Below are positions 26,404 to 37,685 of a stretch of DNA of 64,000 nt, piece by piece (position 1 is the first letter of the stretch; each line of letters opens with the position of its first letter). Made by a program: the position numbers and the translations under genes. Source of the stretch: Acidovorax sp. NCPPB 3576 (GTDB lineage: Bacteria > Pseudomonadota > Gammaproteobacteria > Burkholderiales > Burkholderiaceae_C). The notes beneath the pieces are model-generated. The model saw nothing but the letters and a program-made list of their open reading frames with translations. It was not told where the DNA came from and did no database searches. Where the stretch lies: positions 1,976,501-2,040,500 of the forward strand of contig NZ_CP097267.1 in NCBI RefSeq assembly GCF_028473605.1, given 5' to 3'.

Positions 26404-28662
26404 TTATTTCTGGTTCAGCGGCACGATGGAGGGCTCCTGGTCAGGCCCGGCATACAGCCGGAAGTGCCCCCGCCCCGCACGCTTGGCCGCGTACATGGCC
26501 ATATCGGCACTGCGGGACAGCTCTTCGAAATTGCTCCCGTGCTGGGGGAAAAGCGCAATGCCGCCGCTCAGACCGATCTGCCGTACTTCGCCCTGCAGAT
26601 CGAATGGCGGCTGGCATGCCGCCATGATCTTTTGCGACACCAGGCAGGCCTGGTCGGCATTGTCCAGTTTGGGCAGCAGCACGACGAACTCGTCGCCCCC
26701 CTGGCGGCACACCGTGTCGGAATGCCGGACCGCGGCCTTGAAGCGGCGGGCGACCTGCACCAGCAGCATGTCGCCGGCATCGTGGCCGAGCGTGTCGTTG
26801 ACCTGCTTGAACCCGTCCAGGTCGATGTACATCAGCGCCATGCTCCGGTGGTCACGCAACGCATGCGCGATGGCTTGCTGTGCGCGGTCCTGCAGCAGCA
26901 CCCGATTGGGCAGGTCGGTCAGCACGTCGTACTGGGCCAGGTGGGCCATGCGGCGCGACATCTCCATGGCTTCCGTCACGTCGCGCAGCACCATCACGGT
27001 GCCGGTGACGTGGCCGTGCCGGTCGGTGATGGGGCTGACCGTTTTTTCGATGTCGATACGCCGCCCGTCGCGGCACTGCAGCACCACGCCGCGCTCGGAA
27101 GGCTGGGCCTTGCCCTCGGCCAATGCCTTGCGGGTGGGGCTGAGGCCGCCCTCGTTGCCTGCCTGATGCAAGGGAACCACGTCGTCGATGTCCGACCCCG
27201 CCGCGTGAAAGGCTTGCCAACCCGTCATCTTCTCGGCCACAGGGTTGATGTAGGTGACTTTGCCCTCGGCATCGGTGCAGATGACCGCATCGCCGATGGA
27301 CTGCAGCGTCAGCCGGATCAGTTCCTTTTCCTCGAACAGCAGGTCTTCCATGCGCTTGCGATCAGTCAGGTCGTCGATCTGCACGAAGATGCCCTGCACC
27401 TCCTCGCCGTCCTTGTCCGGGATGTACGACACCAGGGTGTGGCGTACCTCGCCGGAGGGCAGCGGCATGGTGCGCTCGAACACCTGCTTGTGGCCTTGGA
27501 GCGCTTGCTGGATATGCGTCAGCGCATGTTGGTAGGTATCCCGGTCGAGCACGTCCAGCAGCTTCACGTTGGGCATGCGCTCCGGCGAGACGCCCAGCCA
27601 GTCCATGTAGGCCTGGTTGGCAAAGCGGTTGTGCTGGTTCTTGTCCCAGTAGCTCACCAGCGAGGGCAGGTTGTCGAGAATGGTGCGCGTATCGTGCTCG
27701 GCTTGCTTGAGCTGGGCTTCGATGGCCTGGCGGCGCTGCAGCTCGCGCGCGAACAGGACGGACAGGCCCAGGCAGGCGGCCATCAGCAAAATCGCGAAGG
27801 CGCCCAGCACTTTGGCGCTGGCGCGCCATTTGGCCAGGATGGTGTCGGCCGATTGCCCCACGCTCACCGCCAGGGGGTAGCCCCCGATGCGGCGAAAGGT
27901 GTGCAGGCGCTCGGTGTTGTCCTGCGGGTCCTGGGCGGTGTAGCTGCCGCTGTCCATCTTTTGCAGCCGTGCCAGCAGGCTCACGTCGTCCATCGGCTGG
28001 CCCACGTCTTTCTCTTCGTAGGGAAAGCGCGCGATGGTCGTGCCGTCCCGGGTGCTCCACAGCTCCACTCGGCTCAGCGGCCCGACGTCGATGGATGCGA
28101 ACAATTCCTTGAAGTAATTGATCCTGACGGTGCCCACCACCACGCCGCCGAAACTGCCATCGCTGCGAAAGTAGGCGCGGCTGATGGGCAGGCTGTACGT
28201 GCCCGACACGCGGCCCTGGATGGGCTTGCCGACGTAGGCCCCTTCATGCGGGGCCAGCGTGTGGACCTGGAAATAATCCCGGTCCGCCAAGTTGAGGTTG
28301 ATCGGTTCCAGGCTGGTGGACCGCATCACCACATTGCCTTCGGCATCCAGCACCGCCACCGCCCCCAAGCCTGGCGTGTCCAGCGAATGGTCGAAAAGGA
28401 ACGTGTTGCGCATCTGCGCGTTCAGGCTCGGCAAGCCGGGGTCTGACAGGCTCTTGACCACGCCCATCAGCGAGTAGTCGAAGCCTTTGAGCGTGCGCTC
28501 GATATTTTGCTCGACCGTGCGTGCCAGGCTGCTGTTGGTGTGCAGCGCATACGACCAGGCGTCGTCGCGGATCGTGAGGATCGCTCGTACGAACAGCGCG
28601 CCGATGCCTGCCGACAGCACAAGGGCCAGCAGGACGAGTCGATGGGGCGAGATCTGGGGCAT
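26404..28662 (-). CDS. membrane diguanylate cyclase with sensory and PAS domains
   Basis: 752 residues. A first membrane helix (about 8-28) and a periplasmic PDC/Cache-like domain (about 30-285, with NLADRDYFQVH and YVGKPIQGRVSGTYSLP) precede a second helix (about 290-310). Two PAS domains (about 325-445 and 455-575) and a GGDEF domain follow. GGDEF is intact at 655-659, and the product-inhibition site RHSD is at 646-649, five residues upstream. It should therefore make cyclic di-GMP and be feedback-inhibited. There is no EAL domain. The periplasmic ligand is unknown. Confidence 0.92.
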   Translation of the reverse strand: MPQISPHRLVLLALVLSAGIGALFVRAILTIRDDAWSYALHTNSSLARTVEQNIERTLKGFDYSLMGVVKSLSDPGLPSLNAQMRNTFLFDHSLDTPGLGAVAVLDAEGNVVMRSTSLEPINLNLADRDYFQVHTLAPHEGAYVGKPIQGRVSGTYSLPISRAYFRSDGSFGGVVVGTVRINYFKELFASIDVGPLSRVELWSTRDGTTIARFPYEEKDVGQPMDDVSLLARLQKMDSGSYTAQDPQDNTERLHTFRRIGGYPLAVSVGQSADTILAKWRASAKVLGAFAILLMAACLGLSVLFARELQRRQAIEAQLKQAEHDTRTILDNLPSLVSYWDKNQHNRFANQAYMDWLGVSPERMPNVKLLDVLDRDTYQHALTHIQQALQGHKQVFERTMPLPSGEVRHTLVSYIPDKDGEEVQGIFVQIDDLTDRKRMEDLLFEEKELIRLTLQSIGDAVICTDAEGKVTYINPVAEKMTGWQAFHAAGSDIDDVVPLHQAGNEGGLSPTRKALAEGKAQPSERGVVLQCRDGRRIDIEKTVSPITDRHGHVTGTVMVLRDVTEAMEMSRRMAHLAQYDVLTDLPNRVLLQDRAQQAIAHALRDHRSMALMYIDLDGFKQVNDTLGHDAGDMLLVQVARRFKAAVRHSDTVCRQGGDEFVVLLPKLDNADQACLVSQKIMAACQPPFDLQGEVRQIGLSGGIALFPQHGSNFEELSRSADMAMYAAKRAGRGHFRLYAGPDQEPSIVPLNQK

Positions 28663-28709
28663 GGCGCATGGCAGCCGGCAGGGCTGCCGGCCGGAACTGC
28701 GCTATTACA

Positions 28710-29768
28710 TTACTTTACCGAGGAATCCGCGGGTTGAGAGAACAAATCCCAGGTGGCGATGAAAAGGGCGGCGATCACCGGGCCGATCACGAAGCCCGTC
28801 AGCCCGAACAGCGCCATGCCGCCCAAGGTGGAGATGAGAACGATGTAGTCCGGCATCTTCGTGTCCTTGCCCACCAGCACCGGGCGCAGTGCGTTGTCCA
28901 CCAGCCCGATCACGCAGACGCAGAAAGCCACCAGTACCGACCCCTGCCAGATGGCGCCGGTCGCGAAGAAATAGATGGCCACCGGACCCCAGATCAGGCC
29001 GGCGCCAATGGCGGGCAGCAGCGACAGGAAGGCCATCAGCACGCCCCAGAGGATGGGGCCCTGGATGCCCAGGATCCAGAAGATTCCGCCACCCAGCGCA
29101 CCCTGGACTGCCGCGACCACGATGTTGCCCTTGACGGTGGCCCGGATCACCGTGGTGAACTTGCTGGCCAGCTGGCGCTTGTGTTCTTCGTCGAGCGGGA
29201 CCGCCTGCCGGATGCGGTTGACCAGCGAACTGCCGTCGCGCACCAGGAAGAACAGCAGATACAGCATGATGCCGAAGCTCACGATGAACTGCAGCGTGTT
29301 CTGGCCCACGTCCAGCGCCTTCGTCGCCAGGAACTGGCCGGCTTGAACGGCCACGGACGACAGCTTGGCCTCGATCTCGGCGGCCGAGGTGAGGTTGAAG
29401 CGGTCCAGCAAACCCAGCAGCCACGAGGGCAGGGCGCCCAGCACCTGCTGCACGTAGGCGCCGAAGTTCAGTTGCCCCGACTTCATGCGTTCATAAATCA
29501 GCCCGGCCTCCTGAACCAGCGAAATGCTGATGAAGGTCATGGGCAGGATCACGATCACCAGGCACAGTCCGAGCGTGCACAGGGCCGCCAGGTTGCGCCG
29601 TCCGCGCATGCGGCGCAGCAGCCGCCGATGCAGTGGCGTAAAAAGGATCGCCAGGATGACGCCCCAGAAAACCGCTCCGTGGAATGGCCAGAGGATGGCT
29701 AAAAACGCGACAGTCACCGCGATGAGAAGAAGCAGCAGGGTGCGGCTCTGAAGGGTGGGTGAGTTCAT
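28710..29768 (-). CDS. AI-2E family transporter (PerM-like membrane protein)
   Basis: 352 residues with about seven or eight membrane helices, starting LLLLLIAVTVAFLAILWPFH. The conserved segment WGVLMAFLSLLPAIGAGLIW and the final GPVIAALFIATWDLF are typical of UPF0118/AI-2E permeases. Members export autoinducer-2 or act as cation antiporters, so the name is generic. The start at 29768 excludes a 50-residue upstream extension that is Arg-rich and not family-like. Confidence 0.87.
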   Translation of the reverse strand: MNSPTLQSRTLLLLLIAVTVAFLAILWPFHGAVFWGVILAILFTPLHRRLLRRMRGRRNLAALCTLGLCLVIVILPMTFISISLVQEAGLIYERMKSGQLNFGAYVQQVLGALPSWLLGLLDRFNLTSAAEIEAKLSSVAVQAGQFLATKALDVGQNTLQFIVSFGIMLYLLFFLVRDGSSLVNRIRQAVPLDEEHKRQLASKFTTVIRATVKGNIVVAAVQGALGGGIFWILGIQGPILWGVLMAFLSLLPAIGAGLIWGPVAIYFFATGAIWQGSVLVAFCVCVIGLVDNALRPVLVGKDTKMPDYIVLISTLGGMALFGLTGFVIGPVIAALFIATWDLFSQPADSSVK

Positions 29769-29967
29769 AGAGACGGTTGCAGATGATGGGGAAATGTAAG
29801 CGACGTCGATGACGCGGCGGCGAAGGAACACGCGCTTACGCCGTGTAGGGCTCGCTCTTGGGCGTTCGGTGGCACAATGGCGCCCGCACCCCCGGCCCTT
29901 CCCCAGCCACAGTCGCATCCGCCAATCGGTTCAGCCGTGTCGCGGAAGGTTTCACCCACCAGCTAAT

Positions 29968-29989
29968 GCTTCCCTCAGGGAAGCGGAGG
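29968..29989 (+). promoter_or_regulatory. hairpin directly in front of the sucA ribosome binding site
   Basis: GCTTCCC (29968-29974) pairs with GGGAAGC (29978-29984) with a three-base loop and abuts GGAGG (29985-29989). It could modulate access to the Shine-Dalgarno sequence or protect the 5' end of the mRNA. The rest of the 231-base gap 29769-29999 shows no other clear signal. Confidence 0.4.
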
Positions 29990-29999
29990 TCAGCGGAAT

Positions 30000-32879
30000 A
30001 TGAGCGATACGACATCCGTATACCAAGCCTACCAAGGCAACACCTATCTTTTCGGCGGCAATGCGCCTTATGTCGAAGAGATGTACGAGAACTACCTCGT
30101 CAACCCCGGCAGCGTGCCCGACACGTGGCGCGAATACTTCGACGCCTTGCAGCATGTGCCTGCCGTCGATGGCTCGAACGCCAAGGATGTGCCCCACCTG
30201 CCCGTGGTCAACGCCTTTGCCGAGCGCGCCAAGCAAGGCGGCACGAAGGTCGTTGGCGCCACCAGCGCCGACTCCGAAATGGGCCGCAAGCGCACCGCCG
30301 TCCAGCAACTGATCTCCGCCTACCGCAATGTCGGCCAACGCTGGGCCGATCTGGACCCTTTGAAGCGCACCGAGCGCCCCGCCATTCCGGAGCTCGAAGC
30401 CTCCTTCTACGGCTTCAGCGACGCCGACCAGGAAACGGTGTTCAACACGAGCAACACCTTCTTCGGCAAGGAAGCCATGCCGCTGCGCGAGCTGATCAAC
30501 GCGCTGCGCGAAACGTATTGCGGCTCCATCGGCGTCGAGTACATGTACGCCACCGACCAGAATCAAAAGCGCTGGTGGCAAGAAAAGCTCGAGACCATCC
30601 GCAGCAAGCCGACGTTCGGTCCCGACAAGAAAAAGCACATCCTGGACCGCCTCACGGCCGCTGAAGGCCTGGAGCGCTTCCTCCACACCAAGTACGTCGG
30701 CCAAAAGCGCTTCTCGCTCGAAGGCGGCGAAAGCTTCATCGCCGCCATGGATGAACTCATCCAGGCCGCTGGCTCCAAGGGCGTTCAGGAAATCGTGATC
30801 GGCATGGCCCACCGCGGCCGCCTGAACGTGCTGGTGAACACGCTGGGCAAGATGCCCAAGGACCTGTTCGCCGAGTTCGACCACACCGCTCCGGAAGAAC
30901 TGCCTGCCGGCGACGTGAAGTACCACCAGGGCTTCAGCTCCGACGTCAGCACCCCTGGCGGCCCGGTGCACCTGTCGCTGGCCTTCAACCCTTCCCACCT
31001 GGAAATCGTGAACCCCGTCGTGGAAGGTTCGGTGCGCGCCCGCATGGACCGCCGCGCCGACCCGCATGGCAAGCAGGTGCTGCCCGTGCTGGTGCACGGC
31101 GATGCGGCTTTCGCCGGCCAGGGCGTCATCCAGGAAACGCTGGCGCTGGCCCAGACCCGTGGCTATTCCACGGGCGGCACGGTGCACATCGTCATCAACA
31201 ACCAGATCGGCTTCACGACCTCCGACCCGCGCGACAGCCGCTCCACGCTGTACTGCACGGACGTGGTCAAGATGATCGAATCGCCCGTGCTGCACGTGAA
31301 CGGCGACGATCCCGAAGCCGTCGTGTTCGCCACCCAGCTCGCCCTGGAATTCCGCATGGAGTTCCAGAAGGACGTGGTCGTGGACATCATCTGCTTCCGC
31401 AAGCTGGGCCACAACGAGCAGGACACCCCCGCGCTCACCCAGCCGCTGATGTACAAGACGATCGGTGCACACCCCGGCACCCGCAAGCTGTATGCCGACA
31501 AGCTGGCCACGCAGGGCCTGGGCGAAACCTTGGGCGACGACATGTCCAAGGCGTACCGCGCCGCCATGGACGCGGGCAAGCACACGGTCGATCCCGTGCT
31601 GACCAACTTCAAGAGCAAGTACGCGGTGGACTGGAGCCCCTTCCTGGGCAAGAAGTGGACCGATGCCGGCGACACCGCCATCCCGCTGGCCGAGTGGAAG
31701 CGTCTGTCCGAGAAGATCACCACCATCCCTGAAGGCGTGACGCCCCACCAACTGGTCAAGAAGGTGTACGACGACCGCGCCGCCATGGGCCGTGGCGACA
31801 TTCCCGTGGACTGGGGCATGGGCGAGCACATGGCTTTCGCCTCGCTGGTGGCCAGCGGCTTCCCCGTGCGCCTGTCGGGCGAGGATTGCGGCCGCGGCAC
31901 GTTCACTCACCGCCACTCGGTCATCCATGACCAAAAGCGCGAGAAGTGGGACACGGGCACCTATGTGCCGTTGCAGAACGTGAGCGAGAACCAGGCACCG
32001 TTCGTCGTGATCGACTCCATCCTGTCCGAGGAGGCGGTGCTGGGCTTCGAATACGGCTATGCCTCCAACGATCCCAACACGCTCGTGATCTGGGAAGCGC
32101 AGTTCGGCGACTTCGCCAACGGCGCGCAGGTCGTGATCGACCAGTTCATCGCCTCCGGCGAAGTGAAGTGGGGCCGCGTGAACGGCATCACGCTGATGCT
32201 GCCGCACGGCTACGAAGGCCAGGGCCCCGAGCACAGCTCGGCACGCCTGGAGCGCTTCATGCAGTTGTCCGCCGACGCCAACATGCAGGTGGTGCAGCCC
32301 ACCACCGCCAGCCAGATCTTCCACGTGCTGCGCCGCCAGATGGTCCGCCACCTGCGCAAGCCGCTGATCATCATGACCCCGAAGTCGCTGCTGCGTAACA
32401 AGGACGCGACCTCGCCGCTGTCCGAGTTCACCAAGGGCAGCTTCCAGACGGTGATCCCGGAGCAGAACGAAGCCATCGAGAAGAAGGCCGACAAGGTCAA
32501 GCGCGTCATCGCCTGCTCGGGCAAGGTGTACTACGACCTGGTCAAGAAGCGCGAAGAGAAAGAAGCCGACGACGTCGTCATCCTGCGCGTGGAACAGCTC
32601 TATCCGTTCCCGCACAAGGCTTTCGCTGCCGAGCTGAAGAAGTACCCGAACGCCACCGACATCGTGTGGTGCCAGGACGAGCCGCAGAACCAGGGCGCTT
32701 GGTTCTTCGTGCAGCACTACATCCACGAGAACATGCTCGAAGGCCAGAAGCTGGGTTACTCCGGCCGTGCCGCTTCGGCATCGCCCGCGGTGGGCTACTC
32801 GCACCTGCATCAGGAGCAGCAAAAGGCACTGGTGGACGGCGCGTTCGCGAAGCTCAAGGGGTTTGTCCTGACCAAGTAA
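30000..32879 (+). CDS. sucA: 2-oxoglutarate dehydrogenase E1 component
   Basis: 959 residues, thiamine diphosphate-dependent. It decarboxylates 2-oxoglutarate and transfers the succinyl group to the lipoyl arm of SucB in the TCA cycle. Visible are the N-terminal E1o segment ([20 protein letters not shown]), the ThDP pyrophosphate region ([22 protein letters not shown]) and the C-terminal transketolase-like domain ([36 protein letters not shown]). GGAGG lies ten bases before the ATG. It is the first gene of sucA-sucB-lpdA. Confidence 0.97.
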   Translation: MSDTTSVYQAYQGNTYLFGGNAPYVEEMYENYLVNPGSVPDTWREYFDALQHVPAVDGSNAKDVPHLPVVNAFAERAKQGGTKVVGATSADSEMGRKRTAVQQLISAYRNVGQRWADLDPLKRTERPAIPELEASFYGFSDADQETVFNTSNTFFGKEAMPLRELINALRETYCGSIGVEYMYATDQNQKRWWQEKLETIRSKPTFGPDKKKHILDRLTAAEGLERFLHTKYVGQKRFSLEGGESFIAAMDELIQAAGSKGVQEIVIGMAHRGRLNVLVNTLGKMPKDLFAEFDHTAPEELPAGDVKYHQGFSSDVSTPGGPVHLSLAFNPSHLEIVNPVVEGSVRARMDRRADPHGKQVLPVLVHGDAAFAGQGVIQETLALAQTRGYSTGGTVHIVINNQIGFTTSDPRDSRSTLYCTDVVKMIESPVLHVNGDDPEAVVFATQLALEFRMEFQKDVVVDIICFRKLGHNEQDTPALTQPLMYKTIGAHPGTRKLYADKLATQGLGETLGDDMSKAYRAAMDAGKHTVDPVLTNFKSKYAVDWSPFLGKKWTDAGDTAIPLAEWKRLSEKITTIPEGVTPHQLVKKVYDDRAAMGRGDIPVDWGMGEHMAFASLVASGFPVRLSGEDCGRGTFTHRHSVIHDQKREKWDTGTYVPLQNVSENQAPFVVIDSILSEEAVLGFEYGYASNDPNTLVIWEAQFGDFANGAQVVIDQFIASGEVKWGRVNGITLMLPHGYEGQGPEHSSARLERFMQLSADANMQVVQPTTASQIFHVLRRQMVRHLRKPLIIMTPKSLLRNKDATSPLSEFTKGSFQTVIPEQNEAIEKKADKVKRVIACSGKVYYDLVKKREEKEADDVVILRVEQLYPFPHKAFAAELKKYPNATDIVWCQDEPQNQGAWFFVQHYIHENMLEGQKLGYSGRAASASPAVGYSHLHQEQQKALVDGAFAKLKGFVLTK

Positions 32880-32931
32880 GGCCGGAAACCCGAACACACA
32901 AAAAGCAGAAACAATCCCCGAAAGAATTCCC

Positions 32932-34218
<1,287 letters not shown>

Positions 34219-34230
34219 TCCCCCTGGATG

Positions 34231-34283
34231 GACCCGCCCGCGTGGCCCGGCCGTTGGCCGCGCCCGCCGGTGGGTCTTTCTTC
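34231..34283 (+). other. hairpin between sucB and lpdA
   Basis: GACCCGCC (34231-34238) can pair with GGTGGGTC (34269-34276) with one G-T pair. The inner stem CGGCC with GGCCG (34248-34260) has a GTT loop. TTTCTTC follows. It may be an attenuating terminator or a stabiliser that sets lpdA level relative to sucAB. The T run is imperfect. Confidence 0.45.
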
Positions 34284-34304
34284 AACTGATTGAGTGAGAT
34301 TGAC

Positions 34305-35732
34305 ATGAGCAAACAATTCGACGTGATCGTGATCGGCGGCGGCCCCGGCGGCTACATCGCCGCCATCCGTGCTGCGCAGCTGGGCTTCAACGTGGCCTGC
34401 ATCGACGAGTGGAAGAACGGCAAGGGCGGCCCCGCACCGGGCGGCACCTGTACCAACGTGGGCTGCATTCCTTCAAAGGCGCTTCTGCAGTCGTCCGAGC
34501 ATTTCGACCAGGCCAACCACCACTTCGCCGACCATGGCATCGAGGTCAAGGACGTGCGCATGGACGTGGCCAAGATGATCGCCCGCAAGGACAGCGTGGT
34601 GAAGCAGAACAACGACGGCATCCTGTACCTGTTCAAGAAGAACAAGATCACGTTCTTCCACGGCCGTGGCTCGTTCGTGAAAGCCGCCGACGGTGGCTAT
34701 GAAATCCGCGTGGCCGGTGCTGCCGAAGAGTCCATCACGGGCAAGCAAGTCATCTTGGCCACGGGCTCCAACGCCCGCGCGCTGCCCGGCGTGCCGTTCG
34801 ACGAAGAGTTCATCCTCTCCAACGACGGCGCCCTGCGCATCGGCGAGACGCCCAAGAAGCTGGGCCTGATCGGCGCCGGCGTGATCGGCCTGGAAATGGG
34901 TTCGGTCTGGCGCCGCCTGGGTGCCGAAGTGACGGTGCTGGAAGGCCTGCCCACGTTCCTGGGCGCGGTCGATGAGCAGATCGCCAAGGAAGCCAAGAAG
35001 GCGTTCGACAAGCAGAACCTCAAGATCGAGCTGGGCGTGAAGATCGGCGAGATCAAGACCGGCAACAAGAGCGTGAGCGTGGCCTACACCAATGCCAAGG
35101 GCGAAGCCCAGACGCTGGAGGTGGACAAGCTCATCGTCTCCATCGGCCGCGTGCCGAATACGATCGGCCTTGGGGCCGAGACCATCGGCCTGCAACTGGA
35201 CGAGCGCGGCGCGATCGTGGTCGATGCCGATTGCAAGACCAACCTGCCGGGCGTGTGGGCGGTGGGCGACGTGGTGCGTGGCCCGATGCTGGCGCACAAG
35301 GCCGAGGAAGAAGGCGTGGCGGTGGCCGAGCGCATCGCGGGCCAGCACGGCCATGTGAACTTCAACACCATTCCCTGGGTGATCTACACCAACCCCGAGA
35401 TCGCATGGGTGGGCCGCACCGAGCAGCAGTTGAAGGCCGACGGCGTGAAGTACAAGGCCGGCACGTTCCCGTTCCTGGCCAACGGCCGCGCCCGCGCGCT
35501 GGGCGATACGACCGGCATGGTCAAGTTCCTGGCCGATGCGACGACGGACGAGATCCTGGGCGTGCATATCGTCGGCCCCATGGCCAGCGAACTGATCTCC
35601 GAAGCCGTGGTCGCCATGGAGTTCAAGGCCAGCGCAGAAGACATCGCGCGCATCTGCCACGCCCACCCCAGCTTGAGCGAAGCCACCAAGGAAGCGGCCC
35701 TGGCCGTGGACAAGCGCACGCTGAACTTCTGA
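34305..35732 (+). CDS. lpdA: dihydrolipoyl dehydrogenase (E3)
   Basis: 475 residues, flavoprotein disulfide reductase that reoxidises the lipoyl arm and makes NADH. The FAD motif is [14 protein letters not shown], the redox disulfide is Cys49 and Cys54 ([13 protein letters not shown]), the NAD motif is [14 protein letters not shown], and the C-terminal base is in [14 protein letters not shown]. The start MSKQFDVIV at 34305 fits the family. An upstream GTG- or ATG-type start at 34290 would add five residues. Confidence 0.97.
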   Translation: MSKQFDVIVIGGGPGGYIAAIRAAQLGFNVACIDEWKNGKGGPAPGGTCTNVGCIPSKALLQSSEHFDQANHHFADHGIEVKDVRMDVAKMIARKDSVVKQNNDGILYLFKKNKITFFHGRGSFVKAADGGYEIRVAGAAEESITGKQVILATGSNARALPGVPFDEEFILSNDGALRIGETPKKLGLIGAGVIGLEMGSVWRRLGAEVTVLEGLPTFLGAVDEQIAKEAKKAFDKQNLKIELGVKIGEIKTGNKSVSVAYTNAKGEAQTLEVDKLIVSIGRVPNTIGLGAETIGLQLDERGAIVVDADCKTNLPGVWAVGDVVRGPMLAHKAEEEGVAVAERIAGQHGHVNFNTIPWVIYTNPEIAWVGRTEQQLKADGVKYKAGTFPFLANGRARALGDTTGMVKFLADATTDEILGVHIVGPMASELISEAVVAMEFKASAEDIARICHAHPSLSEATKEAALAVDKRTLNF

Positions 35733-35755
35733 TCCCGAGACTTTGGGTAAAAATG

Positions 35756-35803
35756 GCTATCCGCGCATGAAACACTAGGGCGGATAGCTATATTTTTTAT
35801 AGC
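35756..35803. repeat. intergenic palindromic repeat, copy 4 (lpdA-zapE)
   Basis: GCTATCCGC (35756-35764) pairs with GCGGATAGC (35780-35788), and GCTATA (35787-35792) pairs with TATAGC (35798-35803). The two hairpins share GC, so they are alternatives. The reverse complement of 35763-35781 matches 14 of 19 bases of copy 2 at 19178-19196, showing an inverted family member. It ends only a few bases before the zapE ribosome binding site. Confidence 0.75.
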
Positions 35804-35818
35804 GTTGGGAGTGTGCGT

Positions 35819-36916
35819 GTGAATGTGAAGCAGGCGTATGAGGCGGAGCTGGCCAGCAAGGGCTACCAAAGCGATCCGGCCCAGTTGCGTGCCGTCGAGG
35901 CGTTGCAGCGGTGTGCCGACGAGTGGGCGCTGTACAAGGAGCGCCGTTCCAACGCCTTGAAGAAGCTCATCAACCGGCCCGAGGTGCCGCGCGGCGTGTA
36001 CATGTACGGCGGCGTGGGGCGGGGCAAGAGCTTTCTCATGGACTGCTTTTTCAACGCCGTGCCCATCCGCCGCAAGGTGCGGCTGCACTTTCATGAATTC
36101 ATGCGCGAAGTGCACCGCGAGTTGGCGGGGCTGCAAGGCACCGTCAATCCCCTGGACGTGCTGGGCGAGCGCATTTCCAAGCGCTACAAGCTCATCTGCT
36201 TTGACGAGTTCCATGTGGCGGACATCACCGACGCGATGATCCTGCACCGCCTGCTGGCGGCGTTGTTCGAAAACGGCGTGGGTTTTGTCACCACCTCCAA
36301 TTTCCAGCCCGACGGGTTGTACCCCGGCGGGCTGCACCGCGACCGCATCCTGCCTGCCATCGAACTGCTGAACCAGCGGATGGAAGTGGTCAACGTGGAC
36401 AACGGCACCGACTACCGCCGGCGCACGCTGGAGATGGTCCGGCTGTACCACACGCCGCTGGGGCCCCAGGCCGATGCGGAAATGTCCGAAGCCTTCGACC
36501 AACTGGCCGAAGTGCGCGATGAAGACCCGGTGCTGCACATCGAGGCGCGCGAGATCCGGGCGCGCCGCAAGGCGGGCGGTGTGGTCTGGTTCGATTTCAG
36601 CGTGCTGTGCGGTGGCCCGCGCTCGCAGAACGACTACCTGGAAATCGCCACGCAGTTCCACACCGTGCTGTTGTCTGACGTGCCCCACATGCCCGTGTCG
36701 ATGGCGTCGCCGGCCCGGCGCTTCACGTGGCTGGTGGACGTGCTGTACGACCGGCGCGTCAAGCTCATCCTTTCCGCGGCCGTGCCGCCGGAAGAGCTGT
36801 ACACCGAAGGCCCGCTGGCCCATGAGTTTCCCCGCACCGTGTCCCGCCTGAACGAAATGCAGTCCAAGGAATTCCTGGACCTGGAGCGGCGCGTGGTGGA
36901 CACCGGACTGACGTAA
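35819..36916 (+). CDS. zapE: ZapE/AFG1-family ATPase
   Basis: 365 residues. P-loop GGVGRGKS at 64-71 and Walker B LICFDE at 125-130, followed by FHVADITDAMIL, are typical of the AFG1/ZapE group. ZapE binds FtsZ and destabilises rings in E. coli, and the eukaryotic AFG1 relatives act in mitochondrial protein quality control. The GTG start at 35819 has GGGAG eight bases upstream, whereas GTG at 35813 is too close to it. Location directly after lpdA is usual in Comamonadaceae. Confidence 0.92.
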   Translation: MNVKQAYEAELASKGYQSDPAQLRAVEALQRCADEWALYKERRSNALKKLINRPEVPRGVYMYGGVGRGKSFLMDCFFNAVPIRRKVRLHFHEFMREVHRELAGLQGTVNPLDVLGERISKRYKLICFDEFHVADITDAMILHRLLAALFENGVGFVTTSNFQPDGLYPGGLHRDRILPAIELLNQRMEVVNVDNGTDYRRRTLEMVRLYHTPLGPQADAEMSEAFDQLAEVRDEDPVLHIEAREIRARRKAGGVVWFDFSVLCGGPRSQNDYLEIATQFHTVLLSDVPHMPVSMASPARRFTWLVDVLYDRRVKLILSAAVPPEELYTEGPLAHEFPRTVSRLNEMQSKEFLDLERRVVDTGLT

Positions 36917-36930
36917 CCCCTTTGCTCACC

Positions 36931-37632
36931 ATGCCCTCTTTCCAACGCCTTTTCCTCGCTGCCGCGCTGGGGCTCGCCTCCACGCTGGCAGCGGCCCAGT
37001 CACCGGTGGCCGCATCGCGCGCCGCCGCCGATGTCGCCCAGGCCGAGCGCCGTGCCGAGCGCGACCAGATCCAGCGCGACCGCCGCGCCCTTGAGGCCCG
37101 GCGCGTGAAGGAAGAGGGTGTTTGCTACCAGCGCTTTGCTGTCGAGGACTGCCTGGTGGGCGTGCGCGCCCAGGTGCGCGATCAGGAAACCGCCCTGCGG
37201 CAACGCGAATTGGCCATCAACGATGCCGAGCGCCGCGAAAAGGCCGCTCTGCGCGTGCAGTCGATCGAGCAAAAGCAGCAGGAGCAACGCCAGAAGCTCG
37301 AAGCCGGCGAACGCCCGGCGCCCATGCAGGCGGCCTCCCGCGCCCAGGCGCAAGCCCAGGGCCGTGCGGAGCGCGAGCACGACGCGCAGCAACGCGCCGC
37401 GCAGCAGCATTCGCGTGAGCAGACGCACGACGCCGCCAAGGCGGAGCGGGCGGCGGCGCAGCCCGGCCACATTTCCGAGGCACGTGCCCGGTACGAGGCC
37501 AAGCAGAAGGCTGCCCAGGAGCGGCGCGAAAAGCACGAAAAGGCGCGGGCCGATGCCCAAGCCCAGGGCCGCAAAGCGCCAGCGGGGCTGCCGCCGCCAC
37601 CTCCCGCGCCGCCGGCAAGCATTGCCCCTTGA
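36931..37632 (+). CDS. exported coiled-coil protein of unknown function
   Basis: 233 residues. A signal peptide (FLAAALGLASTLAAA) precedes a highly charged Arg/Gln/Glu/Ala-rich helical region. Two cysteines (VCYQRFAVEDCLVG) sit in the first third, and the Pro-rich C terminus contains PPPPPAPPA. It lies 14 bases after zapE and is probably co-transcribed. I do not recognise a characterised family. The composition suggests a long periplasmic helix, and the two close cysteines could form a disulfide. Confidence 0.75.
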   Translation: MPSFQRLFLAAALGLASTLAAAQSPVAASRAAADVAQAERRAERDQIQRDRRALEARRVKEEGVCYQRFAVEDCLVGVRAQVRDQETALRQRELAINDAERREKAALRVQSIEQKQQEQRQKLEAGERPAPMQAASRAQAQAQGRAEREHDAQQRAAQQHSREQTHDAAKAERAAAQPGHISEARARYEAKQKAAQERREKHEKARADAQAQGRKAPAGLPPPPPAPPASIAP

Positions 37633-37685
37633 GGGCTCGCAGGGCAGGGGTAGCCACCGAGTGGTGGGCTCGCTCGCCGCCTGTT

